Shown here piece by piece: positions 11,764-23,485 of a stretch of 64,000 bases of DNA (its first letter is position 1; every line of letters starts with the position of its first letter). The position numbers were made by a program, and so were the translations under genes. The stretch is taken from positions 4,150,110 through 4,214,109 of the forward strand of contig NC_035439.2 in NCBI RefSeq assembly GCF_002127325.2, written 5' to 3'. The notes beneath the pieces are model-generated. The model saw nothing but the letters and a program-made list of their open reading frames with translations, did not search any database and had not been told where the DNA came from. The stretch is from Helianthus annuus. Lineage: Eukaryota > Streptophyta > Magnoliopsida > Asterales > Asteraceae.

Positions 11764-13300
11764 TCGTATTGAGTTTGTTTATAATATTACAGATCGTACC
11801 TTAAAAAAAATTAATAATTAAAAACTTACTTTATTTCATATGAACCCAACCTACAAATATATGTTGGACATTTGAGAAAGCAAGTTCTCACATAAAAGGA
11901 TTCTTCTTCTATGCCTTTAATAACCTTAGCTTGTAAGCTATGCATATGCTTATCATACAATTTTCTAAATAAGGTTTAAAATTAATATGTTATACACCAA
12001 ACCAAATTAAGCATGCCTTTATTAAAACGTTAACATACTCAACATTTATGTACTAGATCTTGAAAAATATTTTCATACCAAGATAGGCATATAAGCTTCT
12101 AATATGTTTATTCATTGCCCAATGATTGTTAACCAATAAGTATAATTTTAGAGTTCACAACTCTTTTATTAACCCTCATATTATATTCTTATTGACATTT
12201 AGAAATATGATATTCCGATAATAACACAATTTTAGACCTCACAAAAACATATTAATAAAGTTTGTTGATGTAATTTAGAAACATGTATGTATGCTATTGT
12301 GACTTGGCGATTGTATGAATGAATGCTGATTATATTTTGCTAAATTTATTTTTGTTAGATGATGATAAATAAATATTAGTAACATAACCATGATACAAAA
12401 AAATACTGACCTTTTGTTTAAATTAGTATAAAGTTTCCATTAGTATTGTGATTGGATACATGAATGATGATCAAGCACACATGGTTGCTTGCTTAGCGAT
12501 ATTACAGAAGTTGCAAAAAATGTTTTTATAAAGTTTAAACTATAAAAAAAAAATCTTTAGTTTCAACTTTCAATTGAATATATGAGGACAACTCCATCGG
12601 TTTTAAATAGCATCTTTTAAAATTTAAACAATACTTAATAATGTGTTTATACCTTTTAACCCTTTTTCAGGTATGATGTGAATTTCTTACACGACACGAA
12701 TCTACCACACAATTATTAGGTTTAGGATTTGCCTAAATGGGGTTGGGTTGTTTTTTGGTCGAACATGCGAATACATTTTGCTAGCGAGCCAGTTTGGATT
12801 CGTGGATTATCCGCTTATTCTTATATATATTTTTTAAATATATGTTTTTGTGTCATAACAAGTGACATGTTACTTTATACTGAAATTTTAAAATAAAAAA
12901 ATAAATGTAAAGTTTAATAGTTTAAATATAATTATTTTACATGCATTTATACCTTTTGTTATAAATTAACAATTTTTAAAGTATTAATATAAAAAACAAA
13001 ATAAGCAAAAAAGTTTCAAGTTAAACAAGCCGTGCTCATGTAATCATGTCAACCGTGAAAACTCATACCTTGTGCGAATGTGCGGATTCAGACGTCTAGT
13101 TTTCAGGTTCTTTTTACCAACCAACCAATTAACATAACCAATTTACCACCCTTGAATTCAAATTGTATTTTTGCAGAATGAAACCATTTAATTACTTGTA
13201 TTTACACTTTTGTATCACAATTTACTTCTAACTTTTGACCATGTTCCGTTCACATTACCAAAGCATGAACTTTATAATAATGTGTAGTATTATATAATAT
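11764..13300. other. AT-rich spacer without recognisable genes
   Basis: There is no credible coding sequence. The part at about 12170-12380 resembles the promoter-side repeat that precedes each FBA first exon in the 39-64 kb cluster (phrases such as attttagacctca, acatgtatg and tatattttgctaaatttatt), so it may be a stray copy of that repeat. Confidence 0.5.
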
Positions 13301-13791
13301 CAATGTTTTAAAATCTGGTTTTTTAATCAATTCGGATTACGCACAAAAATGATTTAACCGGTTGAACCGTGTTGTATCGGGCGGTTCAACCGGGTTGACT
13401 AGTTAACTGTATAATTCCATAAATTACAACATCAACTCAAAAAATAATCCAAAATTGGATGTAGATGTAAATCTAGAACAAATGATGGAGTGATGGAAGT
13501 CTGGAACAAGTCACGAATGATGGATTGATTTGAATTTTGATCGAAGGAGATAAAATATTAAAAGTCATTAGGTTAAAGTTGAGAGTAAACATGAAGATGG
13601 GCCGATAAAAAGTAAAATCCTAACCAAAAAACAGATCTGAGCCGGTACCGGTATAACGGTTCAAACCGATTATCGGGGGTACAAAGTCAATGACGTTTCT
13701 CCTACTTACCATGGAGTTTCTGACCGGATTTAAATCCGAAAACGGTACTACCGGTATAATCGGCCGGTATTTACCGGTTTTTAAAACATTG
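13301..13791. mobile_element. hAT element with CCGGTTT-rich interior
   Basis: Terminal inverted repeats are CAATGTTTTAAAA at both ends, with an exact 8-bp duplication tataatat (13293-13300 and 13792-13799). The interior is rich in accggt and ggttcaaccgg words. A shorter relative sits at 37330-37568. It has no coding capacity. Confidence 0.85.
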
Positions 13792-14063
13792 TATAATATA
13801 TGACTCGAGCCAAATTGAACCTCTTGGTCTTTTAATAGTAGTGCTTCCTTTTCGTCAAATTTGAATGTTGACTTTGTCTTTTTAGTTTGGGAACATGAAT
13901 CTTACTTTATTTGGATGTATCAGATTCTATTAGTGTCTTGGCTTGAATTTATTGACGATCAGTGAGAACTTTTACTACAAACTAATCTAAAAATATGACC
14001 GAATAACTATTAAACCCAAGACAAACTTTACGAATGATAGTGGAATAAAAAGTAACTTATTGA

Positions 14064-15225
14064 ATGGTAAATGCAATAATAATTAAAAAAACATTATTAC
14101 ATTTTGATACAATAATAAGGGGTTTGCGAAGAAAACTCCGTGCAAAACTTAGGCTATACGGTATGGGGGTCGGCCCCGGCCCGTCGCGGGTCGGCGACGG
14201 TCCAAACACCGTGCCGCCCCCATACGTCGCCGTCCCCAACGTCCCTTTTCGGACGATCTCGACGAAGCAAAAAGGTGTGGGCCCCCCATATGACCGTTTG
14301 AACATTAATAAAAAAAAAATAATAATAACGGCTACTTTTCAAATATACACCCATTTCAATACCATTTTTATAAATACTCACACCCTTAACCCCTTTTTTC
14401 ACCACTTTTCACCCAATACCACCCCATCTCTCTCACATTTTATAAACCACTCATCTCTTTTTATAAAAAGTCTTCATATTTTGCATCATTTTTTACCCGC
14501 TTCCACACCATTTCTCGCTAAAAAAATATCATGGCTTCACCCGTTTCTTCAATTTCCTCAATTTCATCAATGTCTTCATCGTCTTCGTCCGAGTGGTATT
14601 CATCATCTTCGGAAGAGGATGTTATTATGCACAACATGATTATGAACGCGGCTCAAGTGTTCATGTCGGCCGCTGAAGGGTCGTCCCAACCGCTAACCAG
14701 ACGAGCAAAATATAATCGAGACCAAGAAGGTATTTTAATTTTTTTTGTATGTTTTAAAATGTATGTTTTTTTTGTATGTTTTAACATGATCATTGAAGAC
14801 GAAGGGAGAGCGATATGCGATTACGACGAAAACGCGTCTACTGGAAATTCTGTTCCAGTTAGTGACCAAGAACAAGATTTGAACGCCTTCGCTCTACGTA
14901 ACGAGTTCACACATCACAACCTACAAGCGGACTTGGTGGAGCATATTTGGAACAACGCTGGAAACGAACCCGCCCACCACATGGAAGACGACGACTAGTA
15001 GCTTATTTTAGTATGTTAGGATATTTGTACGTTTTTTTTTTAACTTTAGGTTTTTAAGTTTATGTTTTTTTTAGTTTATTTTTTTTTAAGTTTAATTTTT
15101 TTTTATGTTTATGTAATGTTTTATAATATTAATTAAAATATTTTATTACTTTATTTGTTAAATGTTTAAAAAAAGATGGAGATTTAAAAAAAATATATAT
15201 ATATATAAAAGTGGTGGAGGATGAT
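14064..15225 (+). mobile_element. PIF/Harbinger-related remnant with internally deleted transposase
   Basis: The region holds a short gene-like sequence (14531-14998), preceded by a GC-rich block (14150-14290) and followed by poly-T and AT runs. Its ends could not be fixed by terminal repeats. The assignment rests on the encoded N- and C-terminal segments, described separately. Confidence 0.45.
14531..14998 (+). pseudogene. PIF/Harbinger transposase relic lacking the catalytic core
   Basis: The 155-residue frame starts with Ser-rich MASPVSSISS, then EEDVIMHNMIMNAAQVF and SQPLTRRAKYNRDQEG. This resembles the N terminus of plant Harbinger-type transposases. After a low-complexity linker it continues LRNEFTHHNLQADLVEHIW, the typical C-terminal end of the same proteins. 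The roughly 250-residue DDE nuclease core expected between them is missing, so it cannot transpose on its own. It could be a non-autonomous element served in trans. The family assignment is from memory of motif style, not from an alignment. Confidence 0.55.
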
Positions 15226-15405
15226 GACTAGGACCATCCTCCCATGCCCCCTAGTTTTGGAGGATGATCCATCCTTGGAAGGACTATGATGTGGCGCCTA
15301 CGTGACGGATCATCCTCCAAGGATGGTCCATCACCATACCATGTAGTCTTATGAAGTAAGGATGAATGGATGATTAGGCAGTGTATAAAATGCAACCTAT
15401 GTACA
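15200..15405. repeat. Foldback repeat, Tourist-like
   Basis: The word ggatgatccatccttgga and the inverted gatcatcctccaaggatg form a strong hairpin (15259-15330). It abuts the Harbinger remnant and may be its right terminal region or a separate MITE. Confidence 0.4.
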
Positions 15406-15891
15406 TCATTATGCAAACTTTTTATACATCATTATGCAACTATATATGTAAACTCAAGCAACCTTTACGTATACCACAACAACTTAACATATAATAATGC
15501 TATACTAAGATAAAATAGAATAAATGCTCATTTATATGATTATCCCTTAAAAACACCACGAAGCATATTTTTATTAAACACGCTTAAAAAACTGATTAAA
15601 TAAAGAAAAAAGTTAACAAAAAATAAGGGGTTTATGTTGGTTTTCCAATTAATTACCATCGTCATCTATTTATTTACATTTGATTTGTCTTGATCAACCG
15701 GTTTGCTTCATACACCTCACACATTTTTTAACTTTAAATTTGATCCGCTATCACGATAAACCCAAATTCACAATACTTTATCTATTTTTAACAACAATTT
15801 TGGATCACTGATCTACTTCATACACCTCATACATCTTTTAACCTCAAATGTAATCCGCCATGACAACAAACCCTAATTTACAATACTTTAT

Positions 15892-16027
15892 CTTTTTTTT
15901 GAACGACAAATTTTGGATCACTAAATAAATCTGAGAAAAACCATTTTGTAGGAATCGAACCCAAGACCTAATGGTTTTTAAGCTTTATCCCACTCTCAAA
16001 ATGCACTAGGCTGTAATATCACTTACT
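15892..16027 (-). mobile_element. tRNA-derived SINE, minus strand
   Basis: Read on the minus strand it has an A-box-like cctagtgcat, a B-box ggttcgattcc and a 3' end tttgtcgttcaaaaaaaa. It is flanked by the exact 10-bp duplication aatactttat (15882-15891 and 16028-16037). It belongs to the same family as the SINE at 36230-36459 and is shorter through an internal deletion. Confidence 0.75.
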
Positions 16028-16067
16028 AATACTTTATATTATTAACATAGCATTTTCATATCTACAA

Positions 16068-16412
16068 GGGTGAAGGGAGTGGTTACCTATTTAAAATAGG
16101 TAAACTCCCCATTCACCAAATCAGACAGTGTCACATCAATTCACTTAAATTGTTTATCTAATGCTCAAAAACATTGGCGGTGGTTTACCTAATGTGGTTT
16201 AGGTAAACTATTTAAAAAAAAAAAATATGTGATTGGTTAAGAAGAAATGGACCCCACCACACACCCATCTCTCTCCCCCCTTCCCTCCCTCTCACCGACT
16301 CGGTAAACCTTCACCGATTTCGCCCTCCATTTCGGTAACATGTGATTGGTAAACAGGTTGGCAGTGGATGAGGGGTCGGTACCGAATAGGTTTACCGCCC
16401 CACTCCGCTCAC
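16068..16412. mobile_element. Tourist-like MITE upstream of the kinase gene
   Basis: The left end gggtgaagggagtgg and the complemented right end gggtgagcggagtgg form a 15-bp inverted repeat. The end sequence resembles that of the element at 31126-31470. A 3-bp duplication could not be confirmed. It lies about 180 bp upstream of the kinase leader exon. Confidence 0.5.
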
Positions 16413-16589
16413 CCTCCTAGGTTTGTAACAAAAAAATACATCAAAAATAACAATAACCAAATATCACCGACAAAATAAAACAACCATTTGATGAGACACA
16501 TCGTTGTCATCTACATCTTCTATAGAAAATCTATTTTCCCGTTGGCAACCGGTCAACAATTGGGGAAAGAAATAACTTCTTGAAATCAA

Positions 16590-16789
16590 ATTCATCATCT
16601 CACTGCCTTTTTCTATTGTTTGCTAATTTAAACCCTCATTTCTTTCTCTCTCTAACAACCCGTTTCTTTCTCTCTCTAACTGCTTATCTGTCTTTCCCCA
16701 ATTTCTCCCATCATCTCAAAAAACAAAACAAAAATCCCCAATTAAACCAAGCCCTAGATCAACACCCCATAACTGTCACAACAACACAG
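16590..16789 (+). other. Probable 5' leader exon of the PTI1-like kinase gene
   Basis: This is a CT-rich stretch with repeated ttctctctctaac, ending in cacag before a GTAACC donor at 16790. The next acceptor is TAG at 18281-18283, giving a leader intron of about 1.5 kb with the long T-rich profile usual in plants. The transcription start is a guess. Confidence 0.5.
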
Positions 16790-17467
16790 GTAACCCTTCA
16801 ATTCCGCTTTCTTTCCTTTATTATTCATCAAATTTTCTTCCTTTTTCGGTTCTTGAATATGGGTTTGTTCTGATTCAATTGATTTCTTCAAAGAAACCCT
16901 AATTTCTCGTTCATTGGTTGTATTGGGTTCGTTTAGATGTCACGGTTTTAAATTTAGGTTTTTTTGAATTGATCTTGAATTGGGTTTGTCGGGAATTTGT
17001 TTGATTTTTGTGATTTGGGTTTCAATTTTTGATTTTTGGTGACGAAAATCACTTTCTTGGAGGAATTTGGGACTCGATGGAATCCCGGGGTCATTTTCGT
17101 GGTTTAGTGGTGAGAATTTATGTGATTGTTGTTTGAATTTGATGCATGTGTGTGAAGATCTTTGATATGATGTTCATGTATAGATTTATATGCATGATTA
17201 CACTTTTTACTACATGTTGTTGATGGTGAAGATGATTTGTTTTGATGCCAATTATTTTGATTGTGTAAATGTTATTAATTTTATGGTATTTATTGTAATG
17301 ATGAGATGGTTTGGATGTGCCTGTTGTTGATAATGACTATTTGTTTTATTAAAACTTTAAGTGACAGTTATGGTTATGCTTTTGTGATTATTCTAGGGTT
17401 AATTATTCAGTTTTTTAATTTCAGTATGATACCAACAAAACTAATTACTTTAAAGTAATAAAAAATA

Positions 17468-17771
17468 GAGTAAATTACTTTTTGAGTCCTTGTGTTTTTG
17501 TGGTGTTAACCATTTGAGTCCAAAATCAAAATGTTTAACGCCCTGAGTCCCTAGACACTTTTTTTATAACCATTTGAGTCCTTTTGAGTCCAAATATTAA
17601 CATTTTGAGTCCAAGTCCAATATTTTGGACTCAAATCGTTATAAAATGAACAAATTTGGACTCAAAACGTTATAAAATAAATGACTAGGGACTCAGGGCT
17701 TTAAACTTTTTGATTTTGGACTCAAATGGTTAAAACCACTAAAACACAGAGACTCAAAATGTAATTTACTC
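17468..17771. mobile_element. Mutator-like foldback element in the kinase leader intron
   Basis: It begins gagtaaattactttttgagt and ends with the inverted copy. It is flanked by the exact 9-bp duplication taaaaaata (17459-17467 and 17772-17780). The phrase 'tttgagtcc' is repeated along both arms. It has no coding capacity. Confidence 0.8.
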
Positions 17772-18364
17772 TAAAAAATATACATAAAAGTTGTATAAAT
17801 CACTTGAAGAAACAGAACTACAAAGGCAAATCGAAACACTACCAGTAACCTTAGTATAAAAAGGTGCGTACGAGGTGCATTCAGGTGAGAGAAGCATCGC
17901 TTTTGACGGTGTGAGACGACAAACGTACATGAGGCGACATGTACATGGGTAGATTTTGTGCATTGGGAGGTTGTACTTGTAGCTTTTTAGGTTGTACATA
18001 GAACTTGTTTTTATATTAAAATCATATGTAGAGGTTATTTACATCTAAGTATTGGGTACGTCAGTACGTGACATACGTTTCACTATGACTAATTATCTGA
18101 GTCTGATTATTCAGTATTGATTAACTTTCAATATACGCCTCCTAAATACTTTGTAAAGAAATTTTGGGGACTCTTATATACAGTTGTCTGTGCTCTGTTG
18201 TGTTGAGTAATGATCCGATGACGTTTTTTTTTATTTGTAATAATGATAAATTTTACATGTTTTAACTTTTAATGGTTGCGTAGGGACACGTGCCACCTGG
18301 ATACTTTAGACGTTTGGGGAAACCGAGGGCTCAAGACGATTTGATATTGAGGAAGAGAGATAGG

Positions 18365-21300
18365 ATGCGGAGGTGGTTGTGTTGTACCTGTCAAGTCGAA
18401 GAATCTTACCCCTCAAATGAAAACGGATTGACGAAAAGCCACAGTGCCAATGCTGATGGTATGTTTCATATAGGGGTGTAAACAAGCCCAGAGGCTCAAG
18501 AGCTACTCGTGATCGGCTCGGTTAAAAGCTCGAACGAGCCGAGCCTTAACGAGCCCGAGCCTGAAATAGAGCTCGTTTTGTTATCGAGCCCGAGCTCGAG
18601 CCTGAAATACAAAGCTTGTTTAGGCTCGCGAGCCTAAACGAGCCCATACAAAATTTTAATTTTTTTATATGTAATATATTAATAATGATGATAACATTAT
18701 TGAGTCGAGCTAGAGCCGAGCTTTGGCTCGTTTAAGCGATGTTGAAGTGAGCTCGAGCCGAGCTTTTAGCTCGTTTAAGGTGGTTCTCAAAATAGTTCGA
18801 GTCGAGTCGAGCCGAGCTCGAGCTTTGGGTTTTACTCGCGAGCCGAGCTCGAGCTCAAAGAAGAAGGCTCGAACCGAGCCGAGCTCGAGCTCGAGCTTCA
18901 TAAAAACCTAACGAGCCGAGCTCGAGCCTGGTCGAGCTCGGGCTCGGCTCGGCTCGGCTCGTTTACACCCCTAGTTCCATACGATTCAATGATTTCAAAT
19001 AAATGCATTAGCTTGTTTAGTTATTGTGGTTTATATGTAAAATGTGTTTAATGCTTTTATCTACACGTAATGTAGGGCACCAAAAGGACAAAGTACCGCC
19101 TCCTGTCAAATTCGATGCGCAAAAACCCGTGCCAACAATCGAAGTGCCTGCACTTTCACTTGATGAACTGAAAGAAAAAACCGAGAACTTTGGATCAAAA
19201 GCATTGATCGGTGAAGGTTCATATGGAAGAGTTTATTTCGCAAATTTAAATAGTGGTAAAAGTGTGGCTGTCAAAAAGCTTGATGTTTCTACCGAGGCTG
19301 AATCGGATAACGAGTTTTTGACTCAGGTAAGTCAATGTTTTTGGAAGTAAATAACCATCGAGGTTATACATTTTTTATTATTTCTTTATAATGTTTGTCT
19401 TCCTGTTTAAGGTTGCGATGGTCTCAACATTGAAGCACGAGAATCTTGTTGAGCTATGCGGTTACTGTGTGGAAGGAAATACGCGTGTCTTGGCTTATGA
19501 ATTCGCAACCATGGGATCTCTACATGACATATTGCATGGTACAAGAACGTTTGTTTTATACTTCGATTTTCATGTTTAACTAGATTCCGTGCGTTGCGGC
19601 TGCAACTCCATGTTTATAACTTCATTACATGCGATACGTTAATGACATTAACGTGTGGTCTCCACTCGTGATGTGACGCGTTTTTTACTTTGTTAAACAC
19701 ATTACGTTAGTGACATTAACGTGGTCAGGCACAGATAAAAAGAGTATAATGTCTCCTACGTTGTGGTGTAAAGTCGCAAAAGTAATTTAAACAAAACAAA
19801 TTGAAGTGTTAGAGAAGATGAGGTGTAAAGTTATTAAGTAGAAATAAATCAAGGGTCAAAGTTGTTAATTTACAAAAGTTAGACATCAATGTGTCATTTA
19901 CCAAAAGATTGGGGTTGAATGTGTAAAGTGTATAAATTAGTGGGTTATATAAGTTGAAATTTAGTTGGCGTCGAGTTTTAAAATATATATCCATGCAGGC
20001 AGGAAGGGTGTGCAAGGAGCACAACCGGGGCCCGTGCTTGATTGGATGCAGCGCGTAAAGATTGCTGTTGATGCAGCAAAGGGACTCGATTATTTGCATG
20101 AAAAGGTCCAGCCGTCAATAATTCACAGAGATGTTAGGTCCAGCAACGTGCTACTATTTGAGGATTTAAGAGCCAAGATTGCCGATTTCAATCTTTCGAA
20201 TCAAGCACCTGATATGGCTGCACGTTTGCATTCTACTCGTGTGTTGGGAACTTTTGGCTATCATGCGCCAGAGTAATGCTTATAAACCCTTTTCATATAT
20301 ATATATGGTTACATAATTATATTGTTTGAACGATAAATACATTATCATTTAGAGTAAACTTCCGTTTTGCTCCCTGTGGTTTGGTCATTTTAACGGTTTT
20401 GCTCCAATAGTTTAAAAATAGCCATTTTCCTCCTTGATCTTTCGAGTTTGTCGCCAGTTTGCTCCCTAATCTTTCGAGTTTGTAGCCAGTTTGCTCCCTA
20501 ATCTTTCGAGTTTGTCGCCAGTTTCCTCCCTGATAGAGTTAGAGGCTGGGAGCAAAATGAAGATAAGTTAGAAAAATCAGGGAGGAAAATGGCTATTTTT
20601 AAACTATTGGAGCAAAACTGTTAAAATGAACAAACCACAGGGAGCAAAACGGAAGTTTACTCTATCATTTATTTGATGATGTATACATTATCGTATTATT
20701 ACTACATGCTTTTGTCATGAAAAGCAACTTTTATCATTTAGCTAAATGTCGTAAATGATATCGTTATGTAGATATGCAATGACGGGACAGCTGACACAAA
20801 AGAGTGATGTGTATAGCTTCGGGGTTGTTCTGCTTGAACTTTTAACTGGTCGGAAACCTGTTGATCACACAATGCCACGTGGACAACAAAGCCTTGTCAC
20901 TTGGGTCAGTCTCTTTTTTATATTTCTTTCATTTTACGGGCCCCGGTACTGGATCCCTCTAGTTATTGATACGAGGAGAAACAAAGACGGGGCATGGCAA
21001 AATACGGGTGATGTTTTATTTTTATACGGGTCAATGGGGTTGACTTGATTACTCTTTGTCCAATTTTATTTATTTTTTGCACCTTCTATAATGTCTTTTT
21101 TTTTTCTTCCATATTAGGCTACACCAAGGCTGAGTGAAGACAAGGTCAAACAATGTGTTGACCCGAGGCTCAAGGGAGAGTACCCTCCAAAAGCAGTTGC
21201 AAAGGTCTATCTCTTTCCGTAAACAACAATAATGTTTCACTCATTAACTAACCGAACTAATGACGTTTGTTTTGTTGATGTAGCTGGCGGCAGTGGCGGC

Positions 21301-21418
21301 TTTATGTGTGCAATATGAGGCTGAGTTTCGGCCTAATATGAGCATTGTTGTGAAAGCTCTTCAACCACTGTTGAGAGCTCCTGCACCCGCAGCAGCAGCA
21401 GCAGCTCCAGAAGTATAA
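18365..21418 (+). CDS. PTI1-like protein kinase (receptor-like cytoplasmic kinase VIII type)
   Basis: This is a Ser/Thr-type cytoplasmic kinase related to tomato Pti1 and Arabidopsis PTI1-like proteins, which act with AGC kinases (OXI1) in oxidative and defence signalling. Coding exons: 18365-18458, 19076-19326, 19412-19538, 19999-20272, 20772-20904, 21118-21204, 21284-21418. They join in phase to 366 residues, the usual length. The start MRRWLCCTC carries the Cys pair thought to be acylated for membrane attachment. The glycine loop GEGSYGRV is at 77-84, the VAVKK lysine near 98, HRD at 200-202, and DFN replaces DFG at 220-222, as is usual in this family. It ends [10 protein letters not shown]. 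The frame stays open for 27 codons upstream of the ATG without another ATG. Introns hold a hAT and a Mutator-like element. It looks functional. Confidence 0.93.
18471..18973. mobile_element. hAT element filled with GCTCGAG words (kinase intron)
   Basis: The ends are TAGGGGTGTAAAC and its complement. The flanks gtttcata (18463-18470) and gttccata (18974-18981) are an 8-bp duplication with one mismatch. Almost the whole 503-bp interior is a degenerate run of gagccgagctcgagc-type words, which creates long meaningless reading frames on both strands. It has no coding capacity. Confidence 0.85.
19574..19612 (-). mobile_element. Helitron-like 3' end (kinase intron)
   Basis: On the minus strand the sequence reads gccgcaacgcacgg (a short hairpin), then aatCTAGT before T. 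A hairpin a few bases before CTRRT followed by T is the Helitron 3' rule. No 5' TC end was found, so this is a weak call. Confidence 0.3.
20352..20662. mobile_element. Mutator-like foldback element (kinase intron)
   Basis: It begins gagtaaacttccgttttgct, ends with the inverted copy, and has the exact 9-bp duplication tatcattta (20343-20351 and 20663-20671). Internally, 'ctttcgagtttgt-gccagtt' is repeated three times. It is in the same family as 10372-10650. Confidence 0.85.
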
Positions 21419-21880
21419 TGTGAACGACAAAGCAAAGGAGTTTGTGAGCGTTGATTTGCATCCGTAGATTTTGGTTTGAACGAGGCATATAATAGCGTTA
21501 TCGTTGCATTTATATTTTTTGGTTTGAAAACATGGATGCGTGGTTATGTTCAGATTGGTCTGTGACATATCTTTGGTTTGTCAAGATTTGTTTAATAAGG
21601 GAATATATGGTTTTTATGGTGAACTGCTATCAGTTGTCACATTTTTCTTTTTATGAGTACTTGTTGAAACACAAAAAAGAGAAAATAACTAAAATAGTTT
21701 TTTTTTTTTAATTTTTTATTTTAACTTTCTTAGTGTTGTACCTTTATGTAATGTCAAATGTTATTTAACATATGTAATTGTGCATTACATGTCTAAAAGG
21801 AGTGTTTGGTTTGCAAAATCTTTTTTTGAAAGAATTGAAATTATTTCCAATGATAATTTGCATTGTGTTTAGTGTATAAA
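21419..21880 (+). other. 3' flank of the kinase gene
   Basis: This is an AT-rich 3' untranslated and spacer sequence following the TAA. There are no further genes. The polyadenylation site cannot be fixed. Confidence 0.4.
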
Positions 21881-21883
21881 AGA

Positions 21884-22335
21884 GTGACCAGATTTTTTTA
21901 ACTCATCCAATGAAACTTTGCCGCGTGTAATACACGATATATCACATATACCATTAGTTTAGAAAAAAAAATTACACTGTTGGTCTTTGCGATTTCTGTC
22001 AAGTTTCAATGTCGGATACAAATAGTTTTTTGTTATAAAATCAGGTATTAACGTTTTAATTTGTCACAATGTTTATAAAAGAGTGACCAGATTGCCCTTA
22101 GTTTTGAAAAAAAAAAACCCGTTACACTTGAGTCAAATTATATATACATTTTTTAACTCATCCAATGAAACTTTGCCGCATGTACTACAACGATATGTCA
22201 CATATGCCACTAGTTTAGGAAAAAATTACATTGTTTGTCTTTGTGATTTCTGTCAAGTTTCATGTCGGATACAAATAGTTTTTTTTTTGTTGTAAAATCA
22301 GGTATTAACGTTTTAATTTGTCACAATGTTGGGTA
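21884..22335. repeat. Tandem duplication, about 200-250 bp unit
   Basis: The block beginning gagtgaccagatt and ending 'ggtattaacgttttaatttg tcacaatgtt' occurs twice (about 21884-22074 and 22080-22330). The second copy has an extra 50-60 bp near 22095-22150. It is non-coding. Confidence 0.65.
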
Positions 22336-22940
22336 CTAAGGTCAACCCTAGTTGATTTTTTTTTTTTTGATAAAAACTCCCGCGTTGCGGGGCGTAGGTT
22401 GTAAAATAGTGTTGGTAAGCAAACAACAACCAAAACAGAGAAAATTTTTAAACAAAAAATTTATACCACCACGTGATGTCAAACATAGACAGACAAAAGC
22501 GAACTTATGCCGTGAGTTGGCGTAAAACGTAGACAAACTTGAATTTATAGCAAAAAACTTTAAATTAAAGACAAAAAAGACAAAACCTCTTGAGGTAAAA
22601 ATATAATAAAGAAATCCGAGAGGCTGAAAATGTAAACCACACTTAATGAAAAAAGTTACTACAAGGTAATAAAAGAAAAAGAAAAAAAAAACAATACCCT
22701 TCGTTCCTATTCTCTGTAAAGTAAAAGGAGTTAAAAGTTAGAACGATGACATTTTAATAATTAAGTCTGAGATGAAGACTTGTTTTTGTACTGTAACCAA
22801 CATGCTACTTAAAATGTGTGTGTATATATATACATATATAGTAATATATTAATCATGGTTTTAATTTTAATATATTAATCATTTAATAATAAATAATTCA
22901 ATATGCGACATGAGTGAGTTAGATAAAATTTGCGAGTCGA

Positions 22941-23315
22941 GTCGGAGATATGAGGTATGAGTGATTTAACGGAAGATAACCTTCTCACTTCATGTTGCTC
23001 TACGTCTCAAATTTGGCAAGAAATAAGCAAATTGTGTCGTATTCCCCTGATATACGCGTTTGAGGTTAGAGACTTGTGTTCGTTACATAGGAATCTTAAT
23101 GTGGAAGCTAGAAAACGTAAGGCGGTGCATGCGATTATCCTTACGGCATGTTGGTGCATTTGGAAGGAAAGGAATCAAGTCCTTTTCTAAGAAAAAAAGG
23201 GCTAGCGTCGACAAAGTGATGGAATAGATTTAATCTTTGGCGTTTCTTTGGATTAAAAATAGATCCACTTTTACAAATCTTTCTTGGAAAGATGGATTGG
23301 AGTGCTTTTAATTTG
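22941..23315 (+). pseudogene. 3' end of a LINE (zf-RVT region)
   Basis: The frame carries EDNLLTSCCSTSQIWQEI, then RDLCSLHRNLN, then ILTACWCIWKERNQVLF, matching the C-terminal zinc-binding region of plant LINE reverse transcriptases. After a break it continues with the FLWIKNRS-type block. Only the tail is present. It is similar to 3011-3455. Confidence 0.7.
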
Positions 23316-23485
23316 TAAATTACATGTTGTGGTTTATGTAGCTTCTTGCTAGCTCGTTTTATGAAAGTCGTCATTCAAAACAAAAAAGACAAAATTTGCT
23401 TTGAATGTCATAAAAGTTTTTACATAATAAAATATGTATAAAATGTCAAGATTACAAACAAATAGATTATAATAATGTATATAAA

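Noticed and set aside
18710..18911. Overlapping open frames on both strands rich in Glu/Leu/Arg/Ser
   Set aside because: They are by-products of the GCTCGAG word content of a hAT element.
21302..21568. Minus-strand Cys-rich frame (CCCCCGCR)
   Set aside because: It is antisense to the alanine codons (gcagcagca) at the end of the kinase gene.
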